From Epilithonimonas zeae (GTDB lineage Bacteria > Bacteroidota > Bacteroidia > Flavobacteriales > Weeksellaceae): DNA of 64,000 nt. The notes beneath the pieces were generated by a model that was not told the origin of the DNA, did no database searches, and saw nothing but the letters and a program-made list of their open reading frames with translations. Below are positions 53,758-62,343 of the stretch, piece by piece. The stretch covers positions 434,001-498,000 of the forward strand of contig NZ_FSRK01000003.1 of the NCBI RefSeq assembly GCF_900141765.1. The letters run 5' to 3'. The translations under genes and the position numbers were made by a program. Each line of letters starts with the position of its first letter. The first letter of the stretch is position 1.

Positions 53758-53850
53758 CTACCAATATGTCGAGACTTCGTCTCCTTTTAAATGGTTGATA
53801 TTTACGTTACCGAAATTACAAGACTTCGTCTCTTGCCAAAATGGTTTGAA
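53758..53850 (+). repeat. CTACCAATAT-hairpin repeat, copy 2
   Basis: CTACCAATATGTC then the hairpin GAGACTTCGTCTC, and a second related hairpin AAGACTTCGTCTCTTGCC about 50 bp on. Related to 10400-10440. Confidence 0.5.
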
Positions 53851-53894
53851 TTAATTCAAAGAAGTTCTCAACGGATTATTGAGAAAATTGGAAT

Positions 53895-54254
53895 TTAAGA
53901 AAGTGCGGGTGGACCGCGAAGCTGAATGGTTGATTTGGTTTGTTCCCAAATTTTTTCCTGAGCGGAGATGATCTGCTCGGTTTCTTGTGTGTGGTTCTCA
54001 AAATGAAAAGTGAACTGCTCCGGAACCAGCGTGTTGCCCGTTGCCAAAAAATGACAAGCCAGACAGTCACCTGATTGATTACTCGAAAGCTCCTTCGTAA
54101 TAGACTTTTCTGTTTTTTTGGAACCAGAATCTTTGAAAAAAGATTCGCCCTTGTGATTATGTAATTCTGAAGAAAACAAAACCACAAAAACATACATCGC
54201 GGTGAAAAATACCGAAATGATTTTCTGAAATTGTTTGTTTTTCTTGTTCAACAT
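53895..54254 (-). CDS. Small exported protein upstream of the TonB receptor
   Basis: A 119-residue protein: N-terminal hydrophobic segment (FQKIISVFFTAMYVFVVLFS), then SELHNHKGESFF, a CLACHF motif and an ending in LRGPPALS. Small secreted proteins with a CxxC-like motif and an RGPP/RAPP tail sit beside metal-related TonB receptors in several phyla and recall DUF2946; I offer that only tentatively. The ATG at 54254 is 5 bp after a TACCTTTG -7 motif (54260-54267), so the mRNA would be leaderless or nearly so. It precedes the TonB receptor on the same strand. Confidence 0.6.
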   Translation of the reverse strand: MLNKKNKQFQKIISVFFTAMYVFVVLFSSELHNHKGESFFKDSGSKKTEKSITKELSSNQSGDCLACHFLATGNTLVPEQFTFHFENHTQETEQIISAQEKIWEQTKSTIQLRGPPALS

Positions 54255-54342
54255 AGCCACAAAGGTAGAAATTTTTTATAACTGAATCTAATATTATGTT
54301 AAATTCTGGAAATATTTAGACTTTAAAAACAATGTAAAAAAA

Positions 54343-54411
54343 ATTCTCGCAGATTTGACAGATCCCGCAGATGATTCATAAATCTGCTTAATTTGCAAAA
54401 TCTGCGAGAAT
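54343..54411. repeat. Inverted repeat with 14-bp arms (CTGCGAGA type)
   Basis: ATTCTCGCAGATTT (54343-54356) and AAATCTGCGAGAAT (54398-54411) are perfectly complementary; inner CGCAGAT/ATCTGC segments add a second pairing option. It lies 26 bp after the stop of the nucleoid-associated protein gene (minus strand), so it may act as its terminator or be a mobile palindromic repeat. Confidence 0.65.
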
Positions 54412-54436
54412 AATTTTATCGAATTATTTCAAAATT

Positions 54437-55465
54437 CTATTTCTCTTCATCGAAGTATAAACGGTAATATTTCCCTTTATCATCCTGTCCGGTTTCTAAT
54501 TTGTCTCGGTCGCCGTGGATGTAAATGTGGAAATTTTTATCGAGTTTGATGATGGATTTGAAATGTCTCTGCTGCTTTTTAACCGCCTGATTGTTAATAG
54601 GAAAATCTTCTGCAATCGCAATCTGCATATCCTGCTCATAGTCGGATTTGAAGTTAGAAAAACTTTCGATCACACTGTCATCTACCAAAACTTCTTTGAC
54701 AAAATCATCGTATTTGAACTCTTCTTTATCTTTGAAGAAATTGATAGATTTATTCAAGAAGTCGGCTTGGTCAGCCTTAGAAACCTCAAATTCCTCAGGT
54801 AATTTTTGGGTAATGAAATCTTTGTAAACAGACAAAGTTTCCTGCGTGTAGAAGTACTCATTGTCGCGTTGTTTTACTTTTAGGAAATCCTCAAACCAAT
54901 AATAGATGTCGCCGTTTTTGTTGTTATCTATCACTGATAAAACGTAGCCACTTTCTTTTTCGCTGTTATAAATCAAAGCCGCTTTATCAATTTTTGACAA
55001 ACTGATTCCAAAATCTCTTTCGATTTCAAAAGATTCGTCCTGAGGATTGATTTTCAGAAAACCTTCTCTCTTTTCGGTTTTGAAAATCCCGATAGAATCC
55101 GTCTTCTCACTTTTGCCATCTGCAGACTCAAAAACTTCGCCTTCAAAGTAAACCAGGAACATCTCACCTGCCTGAACTCTCGGATTTTCAGCTGCTTCGT
55201 AAAGATGTTTGGCAATGTTTTCAGATTCCCACTGGAATTTGGATTTATCTTCAAAAATCTCCGACACAGCACTGTAAACAGGATTATTAACCAAATAAGA
55301 ATCACTGTAAAACTGAAACTGCTCCTCAGATTTGAAAGCATTGATGAAATAATTTCCCAGCAATTCTTTCATCTCATCTTCCAACTGAAGCTCTTCCTGA
55401 GAAAGCGTTAAAGATTCTCCATTGATTTTATTCCCGACTCTGTGAACTGTAATTTTTGAAAACAT
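54437..55465 (-). CDS. Nucleoid-associated protein, NdpA/YejK (NA37) family
   Basis: A 342-residue protein: start MFSKITVHRVGNKINGESLT, then EMKELLGNYFINAFKSEEQF, HLYEAAENPRVQAGEMFLVY, and a C-terminal IYIHGDRDKLETGQDDKGKY, typical of NA37 family members in Bacteroidetes. Homologues bind nucleoid DNA in E. coli; here the role is unknown and may be phage-defence or chromosome-associated. I use ATG 55465. TATCTTTG at 55485-55492 (minus) is a -7 candidate, 19 bp upstream of it. Confidence 0.85.
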   Translation of the reverse strand: MFSKITVHRVGNKINGESLTLSQEELQLEDEMKELLGNYFINAFKSEEQFQFYSDSYLVNNPVYSAVSEIFEDKSKFQWESENIAKHLYEAAENPRVQAGEMFLVYFEGEVFESADGKSEKTDSIGIFKTEKREGFLKINPQDESFEIERDFGISLSKIDKAALIYNSEKESGYVLSVIDNNKNGDIYYWFEDFLKVKQRDNEYFYTQETLSVYKDFITQKLPEEFEVSKADQADFLNKSINFFKDKEEFKYDDFVKEVLVDDSVIESFSNFKSDYEQDMQIAIAEDFPINNQAVKKQQRHFKSIIKLDKNFHIYIHGDRDKLETGQDDKGKYYRLYFDEEK

Positions 55466-55542
55466 TTTTTGTTGTTTAGGATTGCAAAGATAATTTATTC
55501 TCTTCTTTTCAACGAATGACAAATTATCTTTTCAAACACTTT

Positions 55543-56652
55543 CTAGTCCCTCTCAAATTTTTCTATCTTCAATTTCGAACTAAGCTCTTTAATATAAAAA
55601 GAAGCAATTGCCCGTGAAAATGTTGGCAAAAGTTCGCCATCATTAGACAAAACAATGATGGTGTAGCCTTCCTTCGGAAACCTCAAAATATCAGACAATC
55701 CCGGCCCGCCACTGTGACCGGCATACAAGACATTTTCTTTGCCGACAACCCAGCCAACTTTTGAAAAATCAGCATCTTTACCATCGATTTGGTCTGTTTT
55801 GTAAATATAATTTTCAGAAAAAGAATTTGGAAATTGGATCTCGTTGTCCAAACCGATGGCCCAGTTTGTCATATCATCAATCGATGCAAAATAGCCTCCT
55901 GCCGGATAAGTGTATTGAGGATACAGATATTTATAGGCCTTCATTTTTCCATTAAGGTCATAATAAGTAGTGATTTTTTCCGGGATGATATCGGTTCGCA
56001 AAAACTGACCATTCACTTTGTATTCCATATCGAAAGCACCATCATTCATTTTTAGAGGCATTGACACTTCATCCTTCAAAATCTGAACAAAAGGTTTGTT
56101 ATAAATCTGTTCAAAAATATAAGACAACACCATAAAATCCGACTGCCCGTACTGCTGTTTGGAACCGGTCTTGAAAATCAGTGGCAGTTTTTTAACAGCC
56201 TCGACAATTTTTTCGGTGGGCAGATAGACATCACTTTCGTAATAATCCGCAATTCCACTGGAATGATTAATCAGGTTTACAATTTTAATAGCCATCCATT
56301 CTTTTGGACAATCTTTGATATATTTCGAAACAGAATCTTCCAGATTGATTTTCTTGTCATACATCGTTTTCAAAAGTAGCGTAGATGTCAGCAGTTTAGT
56401 GCAGGAAGCTATTTGGAAATTGGTGTGTTCCGTGACTTTATTTTTCCAGTCGAGATTTGCAAAACCGTAAACCGTTTTCTTAATGACTTTTCCATTTTTG
56501 ACAACAGCCACAGCCATTCCCGGAATTTTCAAATTTTTCATCTGCTCGTTCACAAACTGGTCCACATTTTTGCTGATGGCACTCTCATTAGTTTGCCCGA
56601 AATGTAAAGCTGAATAAAGAAAGCCGAATGTCATCACGAGTATTTTTTTCAT
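55543..56652 (-). CDS. Secreted serine hydrolase (class C beta-lactamase type)
   Basis: A 369-residue protein: signal peptide (MKKILVMTFGFLYSALHFGQ), SxxK as SCTK in FQIASCTKLLTSTLLL, YxN-type YGQSDF (a Ser/Asp variation at the third position) and HSGGPGLSDILRFP (HSGG, the KTG equivalent). It lacks the C-terminal domain of the related enzyme at 42543. Possibly an esterase or D-aminopeptidase; beta-lactamase activity is not implied. Monocistronic. Confidence 0.85.
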   Translation of the reverse strand: MKKILVMTFGFLYSALHFGQTNESAISKNVDQFVNEQMKNLKIPGMAVAVVKNGKVIKKTVYGFANLDWKNKVTEHTNFQIASCTKLLTSTLLLKTMYDKKINLEDSVSKYIKDCPKEWMAIKIVNLINHSSGIADYYESDVYLPTEKIVEAVKKLPLIFKTGSKQQYGQSDFMVLSYIFEQIYNKPFVQILKDEVSMPLKMNDGAFDMEYKVNGQFLRTDIIPEKITTYYDLNGKMKAYKYLYPQYTYPAGGYFASIDDMTNWAIGLDNEIQFPNSFSENYIYKTDQIDGKDADFSKVGWVVGKENVLYAGHSGGPGLSDILRFPKEGYTIIVLSNDGELLPTFSRAIASFYIKELSSKLKIEKFERD

Positions 56653-56903
56653 AATTATTATGATTTAATTTTTATCACTATTTAATTAGTTATTCAAAGA
56701 TGAAACTTAAACCCAATTTTACAACTATATTTTTAGTTAAAATTATATTAAATTATTTTATGTTGATCTTCAAACCTTATCAATAGGGACAAAACACTCA
56801 ACTATAAAATTATGATTGAATTCTATAAAATAATAACACATTATAAAAACACATCATCACAAATACCCAGAATATTTTATCTTTGATACAAACCTTGATC
56901 AAA

Positions 56904-57218
56904 ATGACCTCATCCTCTCAAAAATATATGCTGTTCTTATTTTTATTAATGACATTCTCTCTGTCGAAAGCGCAAACCATAGAGGAAGAAGTAGCGAAAA
57001 AATCCTGCGAATGCATCCACAGCAAACTATCCCCGGAAGGAACCATCTCCCAAACAGAAACCAAAAGATGCATTTCCAAAAGTGGCGACGAAGTCCTGAA
57101 ATCCAAAGATCCACAAGAAGTCAAAAAACTGACAAAAAATATGGAAGAAACTGTCGAAAGACTAAAAATTGTATATCAGTTGGTAGGAAAATGTATTCCA
57201 AAAACAGATTCCAAATAA
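56904..57218 (+). CDS. Small secreted cysteine-containing protein
   Basis: A 104-residue protein: signal peptide (YMLFLFLLMTFSLSKAQ), then EEVAKKSCECIHSKLSPEGT and KRCISKSGDEVLK with four cysteines in all (a C-x-C pair, one mid, one near the end, VGKCIPKTDS), suggesting two disulfides. No family recognised. Start ATG 56904; the TATCTTTG -7 motif at 56878-56885 and an upstream TTG at 56883 rule out a longer form. Ends at a terminator. Confidence 0.68.
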   Translation: MTSSSQKYMLFLFLLMTFSLSKAQTIEEEVAKKSCECIHSKLSPEGTISQTETKRCISKSGDEVLKSKDPQEVKKLTKNMEETVERLKIVYQLVGKCIPKTDSK

Positions 57219-57250
57219 AAATCCCTCAGCAAAAAGCTAAGGGATTTTTT
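57216..57250. terminator. Terminator between convergent genes
   Basis: AAAAATCCCTCAGC pairs with GCTAAGGGATTTTT (one mismatch) around AAAAA, overlapping the stop of the small Cys protein; the convergent lipoprotein gene stops at 57255. Confidence 0.75.
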
Positions 57251-57254
57251 TGGT

Positions 57255-57896
57255 TTATTGTTCAGTGCCCTTCAGATCCGTTCTGTAAGTTTCCGTTTTC
57301 AATTGTGAATTGGATTTCAATTTCCCTTTCACCGAAACATCAAAACCGTTTTTCTTGATGAAAACACTGGAGATATATTGGTATTCATACTTGGCATCGT
57401 CTTTATATTTCTTTAGAGCATCCGCCATCACTTTATTGAAGGTCTCAAGAGAAACCTGACCAAAATCAAAAAGTTCATCCTCCAATTTAAAGTCTTCTGC
57501 ACCAATTCCAGAAACCTGAATGTCTTTTTTCTGCGGTTGGTGCCATCCGTCTACATTTCCAAGATATTGTATCTCTTCCACTCTCCTTTTGTCCACATTA
57601 TCCTGATAAACAATCGTCAGATACAAATAATCTTTTTCACCAGCTCTTTGGATCATCCCTTCTTTTGACGGACGGAAAATGTTAAAGGAAACTTCATCCA
57701 TCACTTTGGCTCCTGCGCCGGATTTCTTAACAATCTCATCGTACCATTTTTTCACTTCTTCCGGCTTAGAAAAAAACTGATAATCTATTTCTCCTGCCCC
57801 AACAGTTGCTTCCGTTGCAGAATTCACAGTTTCTTTTAATTTGTCACAAGAACTCAAGGTGGCAACAGCCATCATACAAACAAATAATTTTTTCAT
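57255..57896 (-). CDS. Uncharacterised lipoprotein
   Basis: A 213-residue lipoprotein: MKKLFVCMMAVATLSSCDKL with lipobox Cys at residue 17, then EEVKKWYDEIVKKSGAGAKV, and a mostly beta-rich C-terminal half ending SQLKTETYRTDLKGTEQ. The ATG at 57896 is chosen because it alone gives a lipoprotein signal. No family recognised. It follows the thioredoxin-family gene on the same strand, with a terminator-like hairpin between. Confidence 0.7.
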   Translation of the reverse strand: MKKLFVCMMAVATLSSCDKLKETVNSATEATVGAGEIDYQFFSKPEEVKKWYDEIVKKSGAGAKVMDEVSFNIFRPSKEGMIQRAGEKDYLYLTIVYQDNVDKRRVEEIQYLGNVDGWHQPQKKDIQVSGIGAEDFKLEDELFDFGQVSLETFNKVMADALKKYKDDAKYEYQYISSVFIKKNGFDVSVKGKLKSNSQLKTETYRTDLKGTEQ

Positions 57897-57968
57897 AATT
57901 TTTTGGTTTAGAATTAGTTGAAAATTATAAAAAAAATCAATACCGCAGATAATCTTCTTCAAAAAAAT

Positions 57969-57999
57969 AAAAATCCCCAGGTATGTCACTCGGGGATTT
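57969..57999 (-). terminator. Terminator after the thioredoxin-family gene
   Basis: AAATCCCC and GGGGATTT pair around a 13-nt loop, just beyond the stop of the gene at 58003; on the minus strand the stem is followed by TTTTTATTTT. Confidence 0.72.
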
Positions 58000-58002
58000 A
58001 TT

Positions 58003-58518
58003 TTAATTTTTCTTTACAAAAACCTGTTGTACAGTTTGAAGTTCAGTCTTGTTGAGATGAGATGTTTTCTCAAGCTTTGCTAAGAAAAAAGCAACCTCTT
58101 CTTTGGATGCAGGCGAACCGATATTTTCACATTTATCATCAAAAGAATCGGCCAAAATTTCACCTTTAGGATTTATCATCAGCCAAAAAGGAAGCCCTGC
58201 CGTTTCTCCTTTATATTTATTCATTAATTCCTGCCCACCGGGATTTTCTAAATTTTTCTTCTCGCCACGTTCCTGAACATCAATATAAGCCGTCACATAA
58301 TTCTTATCAAAAAGTGGTTGTGTTGTCGGCAGATTCATATTCTTTTCCATCAGCTTGCACCAGCCACACCAGGAAGCGTGGAATATCAAAAGGACATTTT
58401 TATTCTCTGCTTTAGCTTGGCTTAAGGCTTTATTCAGGACTACATCTGCTTTTTCCTGAGCGAAATTCATTTGGATTACAAACAATGCGAAGAGCACCAG
58501 AATTTTTGAAATTTTCAT
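58003..58518 (-). CDS. Periplasmic thioredoxin-family protein
   Basis: A 171-residue protein: signal peptide (KISKILVLFALFVIQMNFAQ), then LLIFHASWCGWCKLMEKNMN with a CGWC redox motif, YIDVQERGEKKNLENPGGQE and GLPFWLMINPKGEILADSFD. The cis-Pro loop (GLPF) is present. It is a thioredoxin-like disulfide enzyme exported across the inner membrane. It is transcribed leftwards after a 302-bp gap below dnaK that holds a hairpin and a candidate RNA. Redox partner unknown. Confidence 0.85.
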   Translation of the reverse strand: MKISKILVLFALFVIQMNFAQEKADVVLNKALSQAKAENKNVLLIFHASWCGWCKLMEKNMNLPTTQPLFDKNYVTAYIDVQERGEKKNLENPGGQELMNKYKGETAGLPFWLMINPKGEILADSFDDKCENIGSPASKEEVAFFLAKLEKTSHLNKTELQTVQQVFVKKN

Positions 58519-58591
58519 TAATTAAATATTTAGTGTAAAACGAATGTAAGGATTATTTCTTTCGGAATAAAATTCATCAATTAGTGGCAAA

Positions 58592-58700
58592 TAAAAAACC
58601 CAGCCGAGGCTGGGTAAAAACTAATAACCATGAAAACTCAAATTAAACATGAGAATCGCTTCAATTAGAAACAATAACCACGCCACGAAACTTTAAAGCT
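58592..58700 (-). ncRNA. Candidate small RNA or attenuator leader
   Basis: The minus strand ends in a textbook terminator: ACCCAGCC, TC, GGCTGGGT then six Ts (58615 to 58592), preceded by CATGGTTATTAGTTTTT and, about 55 nt earlier, GCGTGGTTATTGTTTC, an internal direct repeat. It lies between the dnaK terminator and the thioredoxin gene, so it could be a free RNA or an attenuator for that gene. The plus strand encodes a 12-codon open frame (MKTQIKHENRFN, 58630-58668) beginning at the same repeat. The 5' end is not known. Confidence 0.4.
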
Positions 58701-58766
58701 TTCATAATTAATGTTATAATTATGTTAAAATTCGAATTATCATTTTCCGCAAACTAAAAAATAACA

Positions 58767-58796
58767 AAAGTCCCCTTGCATACGCTAGGGGACTTT
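58767..58796 (-). terminator. Terminator after dnaK
   Basis: AAAGTCCCC and GGGGACTTT pair around a 12-nt loop, 25 bp downstream of the dnaK stop, with a T-run on the minus strand. Confidence 0.78.
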
Positions 58797-58820
58797 CTAT
58801 ATTGCGTGACTCGATGAGTC

Positions 58821-60713
58821 TTATTTTACCTCTTCAAAATCGGCGTCTTGAACATCTTCTGCTCCGTTTGCACTTCCTTGAGACTGTCCTGCATCAGCAC
58901 CTTGAGCCTGTTGACCTTGTGCATACATTTCTTCAGATGCTGCCATCCAAGCTGCATCAAGAGCTTCGGTTTTGACTTTCACATCATCTCCGTTTTTAGC
59001 TTCGAAAGCGGTTTTCAATTCTGCGTGTGCAGTTTCGATTGCTGCTTTTTTGTCAGCAGACAATTTATCACCGAATTCTTTCAATTGCTTTTCAGTTTGG
59101 AAGATCAATCCATCAGCTTTGTTGAAGATTTCAACTTCTTCTTTTCTCTTGTTATCTGCTGCAGAATTTTCCTGAGCTTCTTTTTTCATTCTTTCGATTT
59201 CCTCATCAGAAAGACCAGAAGATGCCTGAATTTTGATAGACTGCTCTTTACCTGTTCCTTTATCTTTAGCAGAAACGCTCAAGATACCATTTGCATCGAT
59301 ATCGAAAGTTACTTCGATCTGAGGAACTCCTCTTTGTGCTGGTGGAATATCTGTTAAATCAAATCTACCAATCTCTTTGTTATCGTTGAACATAGGTCTC
59401 TCACCTTGTCCTACTCTGATACTTACTGCAGGCTGATTGTCAGACGCTGTAGAGAAAACCTCAGATTTTTTAGTTGGGATCGTAGTGTTCGCTTCAATTA
59501 ATTTAGTAAAAACAGAACCCATAGTTTCGATACCTAAAGAAAGTGGCGTAACGTCTAACAAAAGAACGTCTGTAACATCTCCCGTTAAAACTCCACCTTG
59601 GATAGCTGCTCCGATAGCAACAACCTCATCCGGGTTAACACCTTTTGAAGGTTTTTTACCGAAGAATTTCTCAACTTCTTCCTGAATGATCGGGATTCTT
59701 GTAGAACCACCTACCAAGATTACCTCGTCGATATCTGAGATAGAAAGACCTGCATCAGAAAGCGCTTTTTTACAAGGCTCCATAGAACGTCTTACCAAGT
59801 CAGCAGATAATTGCTCGAATTTAGCTTTAGTCAAAGTCTTAACCAAGTGTTTAGGACCTGAAGCTGTAGCTGTGATATAAGGAAGGTTGATTTCAGTTTG
59901 AGGAGAAGAAGACAACTCGATTTTAGCTTTTTCAGCTGCTTCTTTCAATCTTTGTAATGCGATTGCATCAGATTTTAAGTCAACACCTTCTTCAGCTTTG
60001 AATTCGTCTGCCATCCAATTGATAATTACATCATCAAAATCATCACCTCCTAAGTGCGTATCTCCGTTTGTAGACAATACTTCGAAAACGCCGTCTCCTA
60101 AATCAAGGATAGAAACGTCAAAAGTACCACCACCTAAATCATAAACTGCAATTTTTTGGTCTTTGTGAGACTTATCCATTCCATAAGCCAAAGCTGCTGC
60201 TGTAGGCTCATTGATGATTCTTTCTACTTTAAGACCAGCGATTTCTCCTGCTTCTTTAGTAGCTTGTCTCTGAGCATCATTAAAGTAAGCCGGAACAGTG
60301 ATTACCGCTCTTGTTACTTCCTGTCCAAGATAATCTTCAGCAGTTTTCTTCATTTTCTGAAGCGTCATTGCAGAAATTTCCTGTGGTGTATATTCTCTGT
60401 CGTCAATTTTTACTTTTACAGTATCGTTTGGTCCAGCAACTACTTCATAAGGTACTCTAGAAATCTCCTGAGCATCTTCTTTGAAGTGAGTCCCGATAAA
60501 TCTTTTGATTGAATAAACCGTTTTCTTTGGATTGGTTACAGCTTGTCTTTTTGCAGGGTCACCTACTTTTCTCTCACCATCTTCTGTGAATGCCACGATA
60601 GATGGCGTAGTTCTTTTACCTTCTGCGTTAGGGATAACTACAGCATCTTTACCTTCCATTACTGCTACGCAAGAGTTGGTAGTACCTAAGTCAATTCCGA
60701 TTATTTTACTCAT
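58821..60713 (-). CDS. dnaK: Chaperone protein DnaK (Hsp70)
   Basis: A 630-residue Hsp70: [20 protein letters not shown] (phosphate 1), [73 protein letters not shown], then the substrate-binding domain from about 390 and a C-terminal Gln/Ala-rich tail ending [15 protein letters not shown]. It refolds proteins with DnaJ and GrpE, which are not in this window. A TGACAA/TTGTCA inverted repeat lies 76 bp upstream. Confidence 0.98.
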   Translation of the reverse strand: MSKIIGIDLGTTNSCVAVMEGKDAVVIPNAEGKRTTPSIVAFTEDGERKVGDPAKRQAVTNPKKTVYSIKRFIGTHFKEDAQEISRVPYEVVAGPNDTVKVKIDDREYTPQEISAMTLQKMKKTAEDYLGQEVTRAVITVPAYFNDAQRQATKEAGEIAGLKVERIINEPTAAALAYGMDKSHKDQKIAVYDLGGGTFDVSILDLGDGVFEVLSTNGDTHLGGDDFDDVIINWMADEFKAEEGVDLKSDAIALQRLKEAAEKAKIELSSSPQTEINLPYITATASGPKHLVKTLTKAKFEQLSADLVRRSMEPCKKALSDAGLSISDIDEVILVGGSTRIPIIQEEVEKFFGKKPSKGVNPDEVVAIGAAIQGGVLTGDVTDVLLLDVTPLSLGIETMGSVFTKLIEANTTIPTKKSEVFSTASDNQPAVSIRVGQGERPMFNDNKEIGRFDLTDIPPAQRGVPQIEVTFDIDANGILSVSAKDKGTGKEQSIKIQASSGLSDEEIERMKKEAQENSAADNKRKEEVEIFNKADGLIFQTEKQLKEFGDKLSADKKAAIETAHAELKTAFEAKNGDDVKVKTEALDAAWMAASEEMYAQGQQAQGADAGQSQGSANGAEDVQDADFEEVK

Positions 60714-60788
60714 TTTTATATGTTATTTTTTGTTATTATTAATGATTACAATCTGCAATTCTCAATATCTGTACCACGACATAAAAAG

Positions 60789-60801
60789 TGACAAATTGTC
60801 A
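60789..60801. promoter_or_regulatory. Inverted repeat upstream of dnaK
   Basis: TGACAAATTGTCA: arms TGACAA and TTGTCA with a 1-bp centre, 76 bp before the dnaK ATG. On the minus strand it is followed by CTTTTTATGTCGTGGTAC. No TAnnTTTG is seen between it and dnaK, so this may be a heat-shock-specific promoter or operator. Confidence 0.45.
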
Positions 60802-60807
60802 TTAATA

Positions 60808-60833
60808 AAAAAACTCCGTACTAGACGGAGTTT
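60808..60833 (-). terminator. Terminator after the metalloprotease gene
   Basis: AAACTCCGT and ACGGAGTTT pair around ACTAG; on the minus strand followed by TTTTTATT, 24 bp after the protease stop. Confidence 0.78.
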
Positions 60834-60857
60834 CGTTTAAGTCAAATTTTAGTTAGT

Positions 60858-62108
60858 TTAGTTCTTGATAAACTTCATTGACTTGATGAAGTTACCATTG
60901 TCATAAGTTCTCACATAATAAGTTCCGACAGGAAGGTTTTTCACATCAATTTTGTCCGTTTCATTTTTGATATTAGCTCTTTTCACCAATCTTCCATCAT
61001 TACCAAAAATTTCCACTTCATTGATTTTCACCAAAGGCGAAGCAATTGAAATATAATTAACTGCAGGGTTTGGAAAAATATTAATCGAGTTTGATTTCTC
61101 TACATCATCAACACCCATAGTTGATGAGCAAGCGTTAGAATTCAATAAACTAGCTCTTGGTCCTACCATTGTATTCTGAGCGATTGTTTTTTGTCCGTTT
61201 GTAAAAAATGCCATCTGATTATCTTGTACGTAATCCATATAATTCATAAACATTGCACCATTGTTTGTCGAAATACAGGTATAAATATTTACGTTGGTTG
61301 GTTTCGTAAAGTGTGGATAATAAGTAGCAGGCGTATCAGCACAGAAATCATCCCAACCCGTTTTACCACAATTACTTTTTACTGGAGAATTACCATAATC
61401 TTCCACAGAACCCCAAGGATGTTCCAGTCCGAAATAATGGCCAATCTCGTGCGTTGCAGTCCTACCTTTGTTGTAAGGATAAACAACTGTTCCTGTAGTT
61501 CCAAACTGTTTATATCCGATAGCAAGCCCATCGTAAGCAGCACCAGCAGAATCCGGAAGGTAAGCCCAACCTAAATAATCTGCTGACATATTACCAACCC
61601 AAATATTAAGATACTTTGTAGGATCCCAAGCTACCAAACCCGAAGTTTTGTAATAATTGTCATCAAAATTGAAATTTGCCGTTACAGATTTTCTTTCGAT
61701 TCCTGTAGTCGCAGAACCATCTGGTTTTTTGGTCGCCATACAAAAAGCCAATTCCATATCAGCTGCGTTTCCCTGGAAGTAAGAAGGAACAACTGTATTG
61801 AAATCTACATTGAGTTTTCTGAAATCGTCATTCAACACTTTGATTTGAGAAGCAATCTGAGCTTCAGATATATTCATAGCAGTAGAGGAATATAAAACAT
61901 GCACAACAACGGGAATGGTTACAACACCTGCTCTTCTAGAACTTGCATAGTCATTGTGAACCAAATAATCTTTCAGAGCTTCTCTGTTTGCTTTCGCTTG
62001 TGGATTAGCAGCGTAAAATTCTGCCATCTTCTTATCCGTTCCACAAGTTCTTTGTCCGTAAGCACTCAAGCTTAGAACGCTTACTAATGTTAATAGAATT
62101 TTCTTCAT
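60858..62108 (-). CDS. Secreted zinc metalloprotease, M43 type, with T9SS sorting domain
   Basis: A 416-residue protein: signal peptide (MKKILLTLVSVLSLSAYGQR), an M43/pappalysin-like catalytic domain (about 60-320) with zinc motif ATHEIGHYFGLEHPWG (HExxHxxGxxH) and a Met-turn-like MNYMDYV, then a type A T9SS C-terminal domain (about 340-416: SINIFPNPAVNYISIASPL, GTYYVRTYDNGNFIKSMKFI) that directs export across the outer membrane. Probably secreted or surface-attached, degrading external protein. Monocistronic. Confidence 0.9.
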   Translation of the reverse strand: MKKILLTLVSVLSLSAYGQRTCGTDKKMAEFYAANPQAKANREALKDYLVHNDYASSRRAGVVTIPVVVHVLYSSTAMNISEAQIASQIKVLNDDFRKLNVDFNTVVPSYFQGNAADMELAFCMATKKPDGSATTGIERKSVTANFNFDDNYYKTSGLVAWDPTKYLNIWVGNMSADYLGWAYLPDSAGAAYDGLAIGYKQFGTTGTVVYPYNKGRTATHEIGHYFGLEHPWGSVEDYGNSPVKSNCGKTGWDDFCADTPATYYPHFTKPTNVNIYTCISTNNGAMFMNYMDYVQDNQMAFFTNGQKTIAQNTMVGPRASLLNSNACSSTMGVDDVEKSNSINIFPNPAVNYISIASPLVKINEVEIFGNDGRLVKRANIKNETDKIDVKNLPVGTYYVRTYDNGNFIKSMKFIKN

Positions 62109-62343
62109 ATTTATATTTTTTTTAATAAAAGGGAAGCAAATGTATTAAATTTTTCAAAACAACAAGATAATTTTATTAAAAATTTAAAATAATATCAAAA
62201 AGCAACCTGTACAAAGCATTTATACTCAATTTAAAATTTAATTGACATTCTCGAAACATTAGTAAGCTCATTAAGATTGTAGTTTTCGAACCCAAATTAA
62301 TACAATGAATTTTACTAATTTTGAGATAATCAAAAACCCGATA

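Noticed and set aside
58848-59357. Long plus-strand open frames opposite dnaK, and similar ones opposite leuS, accC and pdxA.
   Set aside because: They are shadow frames caused by codon usage on the opposite strand; the minus-strand genes are unmistakable.
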